A stretch of 64,000 nucleotides of DNA, from positions 19,942,832 through 20,006,831 of the forward strand of contig CM055870.1 of the NCBI GenBank assembly GCA_029582165.1. Reading direction: 5' to 3'. Shown here in pieces: positions 1 to 11,109 of this stretch. Within the stretch, counting starts at the first letter, position 1. Each line of letters opens with the position of its first letter. The position numbers and the translations under genes were made by a program. The notes under the pieces were generated by a model. The model ran no database searches, had not been told where the DNA came from, and saw only the letters and a list, made by a program, of their open reading frames with translations. Source of the stretch: Portulaca oleracea (Eukaryota > Streptophyta > Magnoliopsida > Caryophyllales > Portulacaceae).

Positions 1-200
1 CGAATTGTCCAACCGGGTGCGGACATAAATTTCTCGTTCTAATCGAGTTTACCCGGATCCCAAATTTTGCCAGCCCTAACTTATCTTACAGCTCGGTCCA
101 ACTTCTCTTGACATCTTACTTTATGGTGCTGATGATGGGATCAGGATTCAACAAAGTAAAGGAGTTGTTGTTTGGAACAAGTAGAGTACCATGCCTATGT

Positions 201-204
<4 letters not shown>

Positions 205-247
<43 letters not shown>
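205..247. repeat. (GA)n microsatellite
   Basis: An uninterrupted GA dinucleotide run of about 21 copies, in the noncoding 3' region of element E1. Confidence 0.95.
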
Positions 248-249
<2 letters not shown>

Positions 250-506
250 CGCACAAGTGGCGAGGAAAGAAAGTAAGTTGATAAAGATAACCTCAGACAT
301 GACCACGCCATCAGAAAGATAAGAGGCACTACCTTGTCCTTTTCCTCCTTGATCTTCCCAAACTCAGCCCGCGGGGGCCCGTGAAATATAATAATCGGTG
401 TGCCCGTTAAGAGCTTGCCTGTTTTTTTAATTTAAACGGGTACAACCCGTCTTTTGTAGCCCACCCACAACTGCCCAATGGGAAACCACCCATTTGCACA
501 GGCCTA

Positions 507-715
507 GTCATGTGTCAAATCAGTCTGTCAGTCTGTTGTGCATCTTTCATGCCTTGAGTCAGGCTGTCATGTATCAAGTCAGTTTGTCATGCATCAAGTC
601 AGTTTGTCATGCATCGAGTTAGTCTGTCATGCATTGAGTCAGTATGTTGTGTATCGAGTCAGTTTGTCATGTATCGAGTCAGTTTGTCGTACATAAAGTC
701 GATAGTCGTGCATAA
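507..715. repeat. Degenerate 20-bp tandem repeat
   Basis: About ten imperfect units of roughly 20 bp built on the core GTCATGCATCGAGTCAGTTT. The core word varies (atgtatcaagtc, atgcattgagtc and similar). It lies in the noncoding 3' part of E1. Confidence 0.85.
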
Positions 716-1446
716 ATGCATGGGTGCATGAATGCTTTTGTCAAAAAACAAAACAAAACTGCATTGTTTGTGCAATATTCTAGAAGACTAGTTGCATGCA
801 TACCCACATATCTGAAAATAAAAAAGAGAAGAAGCAGGGCACATTGTTGCTCCAGAACGCAACACTAGGGGCTGTTTAAGCCCATATGCTATCTCAAACA
901 GACCAGTCGACATGGTTTCCAGTCACTAAGAGCAAGATTAGGGAAATCTCTAATCACACTCTAGATGACTTCTATCCATCATCCAAAGCTCATCCTCATG
1001 ACGATCTTCCGGTCTGCCAAGGACGCCACTGACGTAATCATCCGCATAGGGAAAATTTGATCCGCCTCAGGAAAAATCCAATGGCCATCATCGACACCGG
1101 GAAAGACTGGGACATCGATAGAATCAAAGGAGAAAGGGAGATCAGCTGCGATCAGTCTGCCAGACAGGGAGCCATCACTAACACCAGGTCGCCGCTAAAA
1201 GGGCAACGACATCATCCATCAACCGACCGCCATATAAAAGAGCGCCGACAGCATCCACCTTCCGGCTGTTACATAAAAGAGCACCGACAGCATCAACCAA
1301 CACAAGTCCAAAGTTGCCGGCCCAAGCTCGCTCCGGTCCACCCATTGAGACCCAAGGGTTTCCGAGGCTCATAATCCTCTCAGGTAAAAATCTGAACCCT
1401 CCTCACAATTCGATAAAAGTAATACTTGATTTGCTTGTGATTTTCA

Positions 1447-2300
1447 GGTCGTCGTTAAAAGGGATCTTGCACCATCTGGTTGCCGCATAAAAGAGCACCA
1501 GCAGCTGTCGTCCAACGATTGCCACCTAAAGGTTCTCGACGACATCATCATCATCATCACCAGCAACAGTCGTCCAACGGTTGCTACCTAAAGGTTTCCG
1601 ATGACATCATCATCAGCAGCAGTAGTCGTCCAACGGTTTCCATCTAAAGGTTCCCGACGACATCATCATCGTCAGCAGGAGTCGTCCAACGGTTCCCACC
1701 TAAAAGTTTCCGACGACATCATCATCATCAGCAACAGTCGTCCAAGGGTTGCGACCTAAAGGCTTTCGACGACATCATCATCATCAGCAGTAGTCGTCCA
1801 ACGGTTGCCACCTAAAGGTTTCCGACGACATCAACATCATCAGCAGCAGTCGTCCAACGGTTGCCACCTAAAGGTTTCCGACGACGTCATCATCATCAGC
1901 AGCAGCGTCCAACGATTACCACCTAAAGGTTTCTGACGACATCATCAACATCTACAGTCGTCCAACGGTTGCCACCTAAAGGCCTCCGATGACATCATCA
2001 TCAACAGCATCAGTCGCCCAACGGTTGCAACCTAAAGGCCTTTGACGACATCACCAGCATCTTCAGTCGTCCAACGGTTGCCACCTAAAGGCCTCCGACG
2101 AAACCGTCATCAACATCAGTCGTCCAACGGTTGCCACCTAAATGTTTTTGACGACATCATCGACATCATGATTCGTCCAACGGTTGCCACCTAAAGGTTT
2201 CCGACGACATCATCATCAGCATCAGTCGTCCAACGATTGCCACCTAAAGGCCTCCGACGACAGCGCCGACATCATCCATCTTTCGGTTGCCACATAAAAG
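1447..2300 (+). repeat. 53-57-bp minisatellite of E1 (about 14 units)
   Basis: At least 14 units carry the words GTCGTCCAACGGTTGCCACC, TAAAGGTTTCCGACGACATC and a short (CAT)n/CAGCAG stretch. Unit starts fall near 1508, 1568, 1624, 1679, 1736, 1793, 1849, 1957, 2066, 2119, 2172 and 2226. Two or three looser relatives (CATATAAAAGAGCGCCGACAG type) precede the array at 1190-1300 and one follows it at about 2283. The inverted counterpart occupies 63640-64000. This matches the 3' minisatellites described for Ogre-type elements. Confidence 0.92.
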
Positions 2301-2386
2301 AGCACTGATAACATCTATCTTAAAGTCAGGCATCAAGCAGACAACATCTCAGGCTACTTTCACCTTCGTCCGATTCGGACTCGATC

Positions 2387-2401
2387 AAAGTGGGGGCTCT
2401 C
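2387..2401 (+). other. Polypurine tract of E1
   Basis: The 15-nt run AAAGTGGGGGCTCTC sits directly before the TGTAGACACC LTR start. The equivalent tract occurs before the E2 LTR (58850-58864) and, on the minus strand, before the E3 LTR (63595-63609). It is the expected plus-strand primer of reverse transcription. Confidence 0.85.
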
Positions 2402-3158
2402 TGTAGACACCGGATTTTGTATCGGGACAAGTGTACAAATCAAACATAACAAGAAAAGAGGCTAGCATGAAAGAAAATCCAATGGGCCTTCCTCAATCAA
2501 GAGTTACCGGGCCAACCCACAACAAAAATCCTTCATTTTCCACCCTTTCCACATACATATGTCCACCATTTCGAATCCCATTTTTTCCACAACTCTCGTT
2601 GGCCCTATTTCTTTTGATGAAAGCAAAGTGCATATCATAAGCTTTCCAACGCCTTTTGAATTGCCTCAATCGGAGTCCGGATGAAAGAGTTATGGCCGTT
2701 CGAAGTTACACTTATCTAGTTTCAAAACACCTGCGGGTTTTAACAAATTCCCAGACACAGAAACCTAGCCCAGTAAGCGAATCCGGCCCAGAAATCTGCC
2801 AAAACCCGCAGGGGTTTTAGATTTCAGAAGCACCTTAGAAGAACAAAAGCAGCCCAAAAGCGCCTCTGGCCCAGACGACTTCAAAACCCACGGGGGTTTT
2901 AAGCTACCCAGAGCGCGTCATTTTGCAGCGGTCCACGTCAGCGATCCGTGTGAGGACATTTTAAAACCCGCGGGGGTTTTCTCTCCAGAATCTGGCGCCA
3001 AAGCACAGTTGATCATAATCCTTGATTTTAGCCCAGATGTCTTGACTTTTGACCTTGACTTTCTAAAACCCCCGTGGGCTTTATTTTGCATGGATTGGAG
3101 GCATGATCATGGGGATATGTCTCCCTCCATTTCCCTCCAATTCCCTCACCTTTTCACC

Positions 3159-3166
3159 TACAAATA
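3159..3166 (+). promoter_or_regulatory. TATA-like box of the E1 LTR
   Basis: TACAAATA lies in the context CACCTACAAATACCCC. The aligned positions in E2 (59144-59151) and E3 (63116-63123, minus strand) read TATAAATA, so this copy has one decayed base. Confidence 0.5.
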
Positions 3167-4101
3167 CCCCTTCCATTTTACCTTCACTTCATCAACTAAT
3201 ACCATCATTATCACCTAAACTCTCTTAAAATTCCATCATCCATATTCGCTCTCTAAACCTCTTCTAATCACTTTTTTCATATCCATATCATCACCCTCAT
3301 ATCATTTTTCCAAACCACTTACATCCTTCCATCAAAGTTCTAAGTCAAGGCAAAGTCAAGAATTTCGACTGGCGCATTCGAGCTCCTAAAATCAAAAGAG
3401 GTTCAATTTCATTATCATTATTGTTGTTTAATCATGTAATTTGTACATTAATTCCTTTACTTGTGCATATTTTGTAAACAAAACCTTCATTTTATATTGC
3501 ATGATGAGAATATAATTTCACGAAATTAATTAAACTTCTCCTCGCTTTGTTTCATTTTAATGTTGATTTTAGCAGAATCTGTTTTCTAACAGGCAAATTC
3601 GAGAGTTATTATAATTCTCGAATTCATAACCTTACCCCCGGGCTTAGAATCGGGTTTTGTAGACCAGAGTCACTTTCATTTATTTTTTTTTTTACGGTTT
3701 GTCGGTTTCCTTAAATCGGCTGGCGACTCTTAATTCTTTTATAACCCGTTTAATTATTTTTAACACACGGATTAGCACCAAAATAATTAAAAAATGGTCT
3801 AATATTTTCCACACACTAATCCAAGGTTAAAAGCGAGAGAAAATGAGCCAGAAATTGATTAAAACCCCCGCGGGTTTTATCGATTTCAACCCATCTTCTC
3901 TTGCCTGTGGAAGTGCACGGTCCAATTCATGGACTGTTAAAACCCCCGTGGGTTTTATCATTCTATGGCGGCCTGTTTGTCTTCTGTTGGGCTTGGGTCG
4001 AGTGTTTGGTCAGTATTGAATTATTTCTTAAAGTATTTCGGTGTAATTTCGAGTGTTTAAATAAATAAAAACGGATTTATAAATAAATAAAGTTCCATCA
4101 C

Positions 4102-5940
4102 TGATATGTGATTTTTATATAGTATTTTTGAAGTACTTTTAGGTATTTAACTTGTATATTTTAGTCGATTTTCTAATATAATCTAGTATTTTTATATTAA
4201 ATTGTGTAATATTCTTCACTTGATCGGGATTCGTATATTTTGCAGATTTTAATGAAATTCCCCTAAAAACCAAGAAAAATGAGGAAAAAGGAGAAGAAAT
4301 TGAAGAAGGAAATTAAGAAGAGAAATTAAAGAGAAGAATTAAGGAAATAAAAGAGAAGGAGTGAGAAGCTTGGCCTACTTGACAAACAAAGCCCAACCAA
4401 ATTACGTGCATCAGCCCAAAACATGAACCACATGCATCACCAGCACGTCATCAACAGTAGCATGCAACACTCATGCACGCCCATCATGATCATCACGCAT
4501 GATCATTACAAATCATCAACCCTTAGCAGCATTGTTCTCCTTCACCCAGCGTTTCACATCCTGTCGATAGCGCCCAGTTCATCTGCTCACGTTCGACAGC
4601 AAGGCAGCCCCCCAGCAGCGCCTCATGATCACACCCAGCCAGCTTTGCACGAGAACAACAACAGCAGACCTTCATCCATCGCCCAGTGCCTGCACTCCCT
4701 TCACTAGCCCCCATCTCACACCGCGACTGCCAAGCGTGATTGCAACGCGGCGCTAGCGATAGCGGCGATCTCGACACGCCGAGCGCGTTGTGGCCAGCGG
4801 CGCCAGACAGAACCGACACCCACGTGACACGCTAGCAACGTTTAACCCTCGCTGGCCGTGTCTCCTTCCCCGTCTCGTTTATAAAATAAAGTCCGCCGCA
4901 TCGATTGTTATCCACTTAGTTTAGGGTTTCGATAACTGTCTCCTTTGGGAGAGAATAAAAACCCTACCTCTCCATTATCAGATTATCTATCAACGTTTTA
5001 GTTTAGGTTTTATTTTCCTAGTAACCTCCTTTCGAGGAGAAGAAAGCCAATATTGATTAGTTTAGTTTTCCGTCAAATTTTAGTTATTAGGGTTTCTATA
5101 TTATTTTCCTCCCTTCGCGGAGCCGTTTTATTAGTTTAGGAACAAAAGAGGAGGAGAAGGGGATCGATTTGGGTGACACAAAGAGATCGAATTCAACGAC
5201 TCAGATGTTCAGTTTAATTTCTATTCTCTTTGTGTTTTGTTATTTAATTTTTATTATCGCTTTCTAGTTTCTATCATGAGTAGCTAAATCCTTTGTTTGG
5301 GGAATAAACTCAATGTCTTTAGATTGAATTTGAATACAGTCTCGGTGTTAGGTTATCTTTTTATTCGTTTAATTTGCGTGTATTGTATGTCATGGTAAAA
5401 TCTGGCTAACCACCTTTTACTTGGTATTAGATTCTTGACAACAGAACGAAAGTTTGAGTCTTGAATTGGAAAGACGTAGATTGAATAGGTCTAGAAAATA
5501 GTTAGAAATAATGATTCTTGCCTAGGGTCAATTTATAAACAGTTCTTTATCTTTGATTGGATTAAATAGTTAGAAATAATGTTTAGTCTAATCACTGTAA
5601 CTCACTTCGGATCGAAAGATCGATGTGAAAGGCCATAGAAAGATTATAGACTCCGAATTATCTTGTTACTTTACACCGGGATTGTTGATTAGTTGATTGA
5701 TTGACTAGAGTGGACTCCCCTGAACGCCTTTAATTATTTGGTTGAATCCCTTAATTTCTTGCTTCCTTAGTTTAGTTTCCTGAATCATTACCACAAACCT
5801 TGGATCGACCTAGCATCCTTTGTAGTGAACTAGTTTAGTGCGTAGTTGAACACAAGTCTCTGAGAGAGAACGATATTTTTATTACTACACAGACCCGTAC
5901 ACTTGCAGTACACAGACACCTTACTAGTTTAGGTCTGTCA
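4102..5940 (+). mobile_element. Solo LTR (gypsy, Athila-like) with 5-bp TSD
   Basis: The 1839-bp segment begins TGATATGTGA and ends GGTCTGTCA, giving the TG...CA ends of an LTR. It is flanked by the direct repeat ATCAC (4097-4101 and 5941-5945). Removing the segment restores continuity with the homologous E3 sequence near 62190, which fixes both borders. A TATA box (TATAAAATA, 4880-4888) precedes a stretch of AGGGTTT words typical of plant leader sequence. The absence of an internal region indicates intra-element LTR recombination. Its termini differ from the TGTTCGGTC Athila LTRs elsewhere in the window, so it is a separate family. Small reading frames inside (for example 4423-4707) are not considered genes. 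Confidence 0.85.
4880..4888 (+). promoter_or_regulatory. TATA box of the solo LTR
   Basis: TATAAAATA lies about 40 bp upstream of a region rich in AGGGTTT words. This is the plausible U3/R promoter of the LTR. Confidence 0.5.
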
Positions 5941-6033
5941 ATCACCCCGAAAATGAATTTCGAAAATAAAAATATCCTTATTTAAGGATTAAGCAAACAT
6001 AGTCGGCTCCCGATCACGTAAGTAGCACATCAC

Positions 6034-6777
6034 ATGGAAAAAGGGTTCACCTTTTCCCGGGGTCCTACAGGTCTGTGCAATGCACCTGCGACTTTCCAAC
6101 GATGTATGGTTTCCATATTCTCGGACCTAGTTGAGGACTGTGTAGAGATTTTCATGGACAATTTTTCAGTGTTTCGCACGTCCTTTGATGCATGCTTGGC
6201 CAATTTGAGTCGTGTGTTGAATCGTTGTCAAGAAAAGAATTTGACTTTGAATTGGAAGAAGTGTCATTTTATGGTATAAAAGGGAATAGTTTTGGGCCAT
6301 GTGGTCTCAAAAGAGGGAATTGAGGTAGACAAGGCAAAAATCGACATAGTTAGGAATTTGACTTCCCCCACTTGTGTGAAGGAAGTTAGATCTTATCTAG
6401 GGCATGCCGGGTTTTACCGTAGATTCATCAAGGACTTTAGCAAGATAGCCAAGCCATTGTCTGCTTTGTTGGACAAGGAGGTGCCCTTTAATTTTTCCGA
6501 TGAATGTTTTAGGGCTTTTAACATGCTTAAAGAAGCCCTCACATCGCCTCCTAACCTCAAACCTCCCACTTGGGGAGAACCATTTGAGCTTATGTGCGAT
6601 GCCTCTGAATTTGCTATTGGTGTGGTTTTAGGTCAAAGAATCGATAAAAAACCAGTAGTGATCCATTATGCAAGCCATACTTTGAATGAGGCCCAATTAA
6701 ACTACACCGTGACTGAAAAAGAATTCCTTGCTGTGGTATATGCTTCTGAGAAGTTTAGGTCTTATTTGCTTGGTTAG
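6034..6777 (+). pseudogene. Athila pol remnant: reverse transcriptase C-terminal part and RNase H N-terminal part
   Basis: Two adjacent frames (6034-6279 and 6292-6777) encode the end of a Ty3/gypsy reverse transcriptase. Landmarks are TGLCNAPATFQRCM, DNFSVF in place of the usual (Y/F)xDD box neighbourhood (FMDN instead of FMDD), a C-terminal LNWKKCHFMV, and then GHVVSKEGIEVDKAKI and SYLGHAGFYRRFIKDFS of the connection. RNase H starts with LMCDASEFAIGVVLGQ and runs to [17 protein letters not shown]. The catalytic FMDD is changed to FMDN. A stop plus a shift near 6280 separates the two frames. The upstream half of RT, the protease and gag are missing; the sequence begins just after E1 at about 6031. 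Motif wording is closest to the Athila lineage. Not functional. Confidence 0.85.
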
Positions 6778-6778
6778 A

Positions 6779-8236
6779 TGGGTCTTGTTGCTCCAAGAGT
6801 TTGATTGTAAGATTCATGATAGGAAGGGAGCTGAAAACCCCGTAGCGGACCCTCTTTCTAGGATAGTGACCGAAAATGTGAGAGTCACCCCGATTGACGC
6901 TCAATTTCCGGATGAGCATATCCTTAGTGTAGGAGTTAAGCCATGGTTTGCGGACATAGTGAACTTCAAGGTAACCGGTGAGATGTCGAGCGATTGGGAT
7001 AGACATGATAGAGATAGGTTCCTGCATATTATCAAAAACTTTGTGTGGGATGACCCGTATTTGTTCAAATATTGTCCCGATTAACTCTTTAGGAGATGTG
7101 TGCCCGACGAATCCATTATGGATGTCCTTCCATTTTGTCACGACCAACCGTGTGGGGGGCATTTTAGTGGTAAGAAAACGGCCTATAAGGTTTTACAAAG
7201 CGGGTTTTACTAGCCTACCATTTTTAAGGATGCTCATGAGTATGCAAAAAGGTGTTTTAGGTGTCAAAGCTTAGGGAAGATCACTAGGAGGGATATGATG
7301 CCCCTTCAACCTGAAATCTTTGTGGATGTTTTTGATGTTTGGGGTATAGACTTTATGGGACCATTTCCGAATTCATTTGGGAATGAGTACATCCTCCTAG
7401 CTGTTGATTACGTTTCTAAGTGGGTAGAGGCTATTCCTATGAGGCAATGTGATGCCAAGGTTGTGACCAAGATTCTTAGGGAGAACATTTTCTCTAGGTT
7501 AGGAATGCCTCGGGCAATAATTAGTGATCAAGGGACCCACTTCAAGAATAGATCTTTCGAGGATTTGCTTAAGAGATACTCGGTTGAGCATAGGCTAACA
7601 ACCGCTTACCACCCACAATCCAACGGTCAAGCGGAGGTGTCAAATAGGCAAATCAAGCAGATTCTAGAAAAGACCGTGTCCAAGAATAGGAAGGATTGGT
7701 CCGTCAAGTTGATAAATGCTTTGTGGGCTTATAGGACGGCATACAAAACTCCGATAGGGATGTCACCGTATAGAGTCGTATTTGGGAAGCCGTATCACCT
7801 TCAAGTTGAGCTTGAGCATAGAGCATGGTGGGCTTTGAAAACCATGAACCTAGACCTTTCAGTAGCTGGCCAGGTAAGGAGACTTACTTTGTGTGAATTG
7901 GAGGAGTTAAGGAGAGAAGCATATGAGAATGGCAGATTGAGCAATGAGAGGTCCAAGATTCTTCATGATAGGATTATCCATAGGAAAACCTTTGCTCCGG
8001 GCCAAAAAGTTCTTCTATATGACTCCCATTTGCATCTTTTCGCCGGTAAGTTGAAATTTAGGTGAACCGGACCTTTTGTGGTGACTCATGTGTTTCCCTC
8101 TGGTGTGGTTAAAATTAAAGATCCTTCTAACAACTCAGTTTGGAAAGTAAATGGCCACAGGTTGAAGCCCTTCCTGGAGTTTCCCAAGAATGTTGATGTG
8201 GAATGTATCACATTCCACGACCCATCCGTTGGTTGA
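6779..8236 (+). pseudogene. Athila pol remnant: RNase H end, integrase and pol C-terminus
   Basis: After a deletion that removes roughly 25 residues of RNase H (between FRSYLLG and [10 protein letters not shown]), the frame resumes with [17 protein letters not shown], the usual RNase H exit. The integrase HHCC zinc module follows (CGGHFSGKKTAYKV ... CFRCQ), broken by stops at 7083 and near 7209. The integrase core runs from 7295: D in [10 protein letters not shown] in IISDQGTHF, and E in [17 protein letters not shown], so DDE is visible. A single in-frame TGA at 8063-8065 replaces the tryptophan expected before TGPFVV, and the same frame then continues to a natural stop at 8236. Frameshifts and stops make it non-functional. 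Confidence 0.87.
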
Positions 8237-9587
8237 AGGAAGGTAGTCTGTCACTTTTGTATATATTGTATAACTAATTTTCTTTTCTTGATTTTTCTGA
8301 TTTTGCTTCTCATAACTATGCGTTATCAAGAAGGAAGGAATGATTCATTGCTTGCATTTACATCTTCGCATGATTTGTATACTCAATCTCCATTTAGAAG
8401 TCATGAGAGGATTCATTTGTGATGTAATCAGGTAATATCTTTCCTTTTCCTTTGAATTTAGTTGGTGAGTAGCAGTTTTTTTTTTCTTAGTGTAATTCTT
8501 CTTTTAGGATGTTGTCTACCTCTATTTCTAGTCATAATGAGGACATTGTGTTGCCTTTTTGTGTGGGAGTGTGGTGACATGTATGCCGACTTTATTTTCT
8601 TTTCTCTTAGTATGTTTTATTTTGTGTGTTAGTTTTTCTTCTTGAGTGAATATTTTAGTTTCTTTTTAGTAGGTTTCTTAGTTTAGGATAAAATCTTAAT
8701 AGAAGTTATGGTTAAAATGTAAGTGTTTTGAGTTTTGGGGTGTTAGGGAGGTTTTTGAGTTGTTTGAGAGTGTGAAATTTTTTTTTTTGTGGAAGTAAAG
8801 TTGAGGACTTAGCCAAATTTTGAAACTGAATTTTCTGATGTCTGTGGGCGGGTGGTAGTCGCGGGCGAGTTAGGAACGTCACCCCCTGACAACCGACTGG
8901 AGCTTTTGAAGTTCAAATTAAAAGAAATTGCCCAGCTTCCCAAATGAAGGTCGCGAGCGAGTCACTGATCGTCACGCGCGTGAAAGCCGACTGGACGGTG
9001 AAACAAGTTCCCAGGAGTTGAAGATTGAGATTGCCCAGAGCAGTGTCGTGGGCGAGTTGAATGTCGTCGTGACCGCGAATTCTTCAGGCCAGAATTCTCT
9101 CAGGTTTCTCAGAAGGGTGTCACGCACGCGACTGAGCAGATCTGCCAATCTTCTCGGGGCTTTAAGACGCAATCACTCTCATTTCTCTCACTTCATCTTA
9201 CTTGTTTTCTATCTCAACTCACTCGACTTTCTCCCCTACACCCTAGAATCGTGCCCTAACTCTCTATTCCTCTCAAATTCTTCCATTCCCTCCCTAAATA
9301 TATTGCTTGCGTTTGTGCCCTAATTTGTGTGTTTTCTGTATTATGCGTAGCTTTTGGAGGCTCAAGTGCATCAAAATTGCTCAATACTCCTCCTTGGGAG
9401 TCGATTGGGACTCGACTACATCAACCCAGCCCTTGTTTGTGGTTCAAAGTTAGGTAACATCTGTTTGGTGTTTCAAGTTTGATTTGGGTGTTACCTGTGT
9501 TGGTCCTTATTTTGGAGACTAGGGTTTGTGTGGTTCGGCTTTCTTGCGGGTGTTGTTTAGCTTTCACTTGTTGCACTGAGTTACATC
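8237..9587 (+). mobile_element. Athila noncoding spacer between pol and the downstream ORF
   Basis: No convincing gene is present; the 131-codon frame at 8928-9323 has no recognisable family. The spacer includes a segment at 8365-8430 that matches the TR-GAG element near 52320-52385. It also has a polypurine-like TTTGTGTGGGAGTG copy at 8556-8573 and GC-rich degenerate repeats at 8840-9140 of the type GTCGCGGGCGAGT / GTCACGCGCGTGA, which resemble repeats in the U3 of the Athila LTR. T-rich stretches suggest untranslated sequence. Confidence 0.6.
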
Positions 9588-11109
9588 ATGGTTCGCACGA
9601 AATGAGCACGCACCACTGAAGAGCACTCTCCCTCACCATCACCTGAGTCTTCTTCGGCTGCAGACAAAGACCGATACAAAGCACAGGCGGCTAATCTTCT
9701 TCAGAGTAGTCTGAAAGCTAAAGTCACATTCCGGGATGACCATCACAAAGAGAGATATACCATGTTCCAGCAAAGGAAAATTTGTGCATCAGATATCTAT
9801 GACGAAAATACTGTGAAATCGGTCTATTGCAAGTCAAGCTTTGATCATTTTACCAGAACTCTAGGGTGGGGGACATTCATAAAGATTGATGAGTCCATAA
9901 ACGATCAACTTGTTCTTGAATTCTTGAGTTCTTTGCAAGTTGAGGATGATGGGAAACCAAGTGCACGGTTTCGGTACCGGGTGGATAACAAGGAAAAGCT
10001 TGCAAAGTGCAAGAGTTTTGCCGAGCACTTGGGTTGCCAATAGATGGAAAATATTACGAAGAGTGTGCTCTCTTTAACGAAAAAGATGCCATGAAACGAT
10101 TGACTTGTTGGCGGAGGAGATCCCATGTGTCTCATGCTCATGACATTTCATTCCATTGTCCTAAAAATTCGAAATCTCGGGATTTCTGTAATTTGGCTGT
10201 GAGAATCTTTCATCGGATTGTCACAAGCTCGGTATTTGGACGGGATGATGGGAGGCCGAATGTCCGGAGGGATGACTTGTTCATCATTTTTAATGCCATT
10301 CATGGACAAAGGGTAAATACAGGGTCCTGTATACTTCATTGCCTCAAAGAGATAATCTCCATGAACCAACTGACAACCATTGGCATAGGGCATATTATAT
10401 GCCATTTCTTGAAGAAGCAAGGGTTCGGAGCTTATTTCAACAAGTTTACCCCGAGATATTTCCCTGACCGATAGATGGTGTCCGGTTAAAACTGATGGGA
10501 ATTTCGGAAAAGCACCGCACGCGACATATCTATAAGCACGGCTCTGGCAAACACGCGACTTCGATCTATTTGGATCATGAGAGAGCCGAGCGATGGTTAG
10601 AAGTAACCAATGAGCATAATTGGTCGTGCGGGCAACAAGTTGGAGGCCATCGAAGGGTAGGAGGTCCGGACCATCCTGAGGACAATGTGGAAGAGGAGGA
10701 AGAAGAAGAGGGAGAAGAACAAGAGCATCATGGTGAAGCTAGCAGAAGTGGGTCGCAAGAGGTTTCGATGAGACATCTAAGCAATCAGTTGGAATAGTTG
10801 ACTGTTGGCTTCCAGGAGCAACGGACCTTGAACCATAGCCAACACAACCTCTTGGAGAGCCAACAAGAGTTCCTCCGTGCCCAACAATCGACACTCCAGC
10901 GGCACGAGGAGTATTTCCAGTGGCACGAGGAGTATCTTCAGCGACATGATCAGTACTTCCAACAGCATAACCAATATTGGAGAGACTAGGGGTACTAACA
11001 TTACGCCATGGCCCACCGTCCACCGGCGCCGCCTGATTACGTCAACGAGTACTACCCTACGTACTTTCCCTACTACCCCTATCCTCCTCCTGGAGAATCC
11101 AAGCAATAA
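9588..11109 (+). pseudogene. Athila downstream ORF (env-like / ATHILA ORF-1-type), degenerate
   Basis: The frame opens with ATG at 9588 (MVRTK) and is cut at once by a TGA at 9603. It then stays open through FQQRKICASDIYDENTV and the FHRIVTSSVFGRDDGRPNV region with one shift near 10000, a stop near 10474 and another at 10797, and ends with a proline/tyrosine-rich tail at 11109. Visible parts are an N-terminal low-complexity Ser/Pro stretch, a globular middle, an acidic Glu run (about 10690-10725) and a C-terminal glutamine/histidine-rich repeat (QRHEEYFQWHEEYLQRHDQY) that looks coiled-coil. Its position after integrase and its wording fit the protein that Athila elements carry downstream of pol, often called env-like. 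Function in the family is not established. The assignment is by resemblance and position only. Confidence 0.6.

Larger units (their letters stand above)
1..2401 (+). mobile_element. 3' internal region of Tat/Ogre-like Ty3/gypsy element E1
   Basis: This stretch has no credible long coding frame; the 105-codon frame at 1057-1374 lies inside the repeat zone and looks like chance. It holds a GA microsatellite, a 20-bp degenerate tandem repeat, a 53-57-bp minisatellite and finally a polypurine tract directly before an LTR that starts TGTAGACACC. Tandem repeats between the coding region and the 3' LTR are a known habit of Ogre/Tat elements (family knowledge), so I infer the noncoding 3' end of such an element on the plus strand. 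The polyprotein itself would lie left of the window or is lost. The same arrangement recurs at 58375 (E2) and, inverted, at 63594-64000 (E3). Confidence 0.7.
2402..6031 (+). mobile_element. LTR (plus possible leader) of Tat/Ogre-like element E1, split by a solo LTR
   Basis: The block starts TGTAGACACCGG right after the polypurine tract. It contains a TATA-like box (3159-3166), a hairpin at 3596-3624, the word TTACCCCCGGG and a primer-site-like TGGCGACTCT at 3721-3730, all in the same order as in E2 and E3. Homology to the minus-strand block 62093-63594 continues beyond the TGGCGACTCT and resumes after the inserted solo LTR (5941-6031). The LTR proper may therefore end near 3720, or the LTR may run to about 6031; I cannot decide. 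At about 6031 similarity to E3 stops and Athila pol begins, so the right end is a deletion or recombination breakpoint. Confidence 0.65.
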
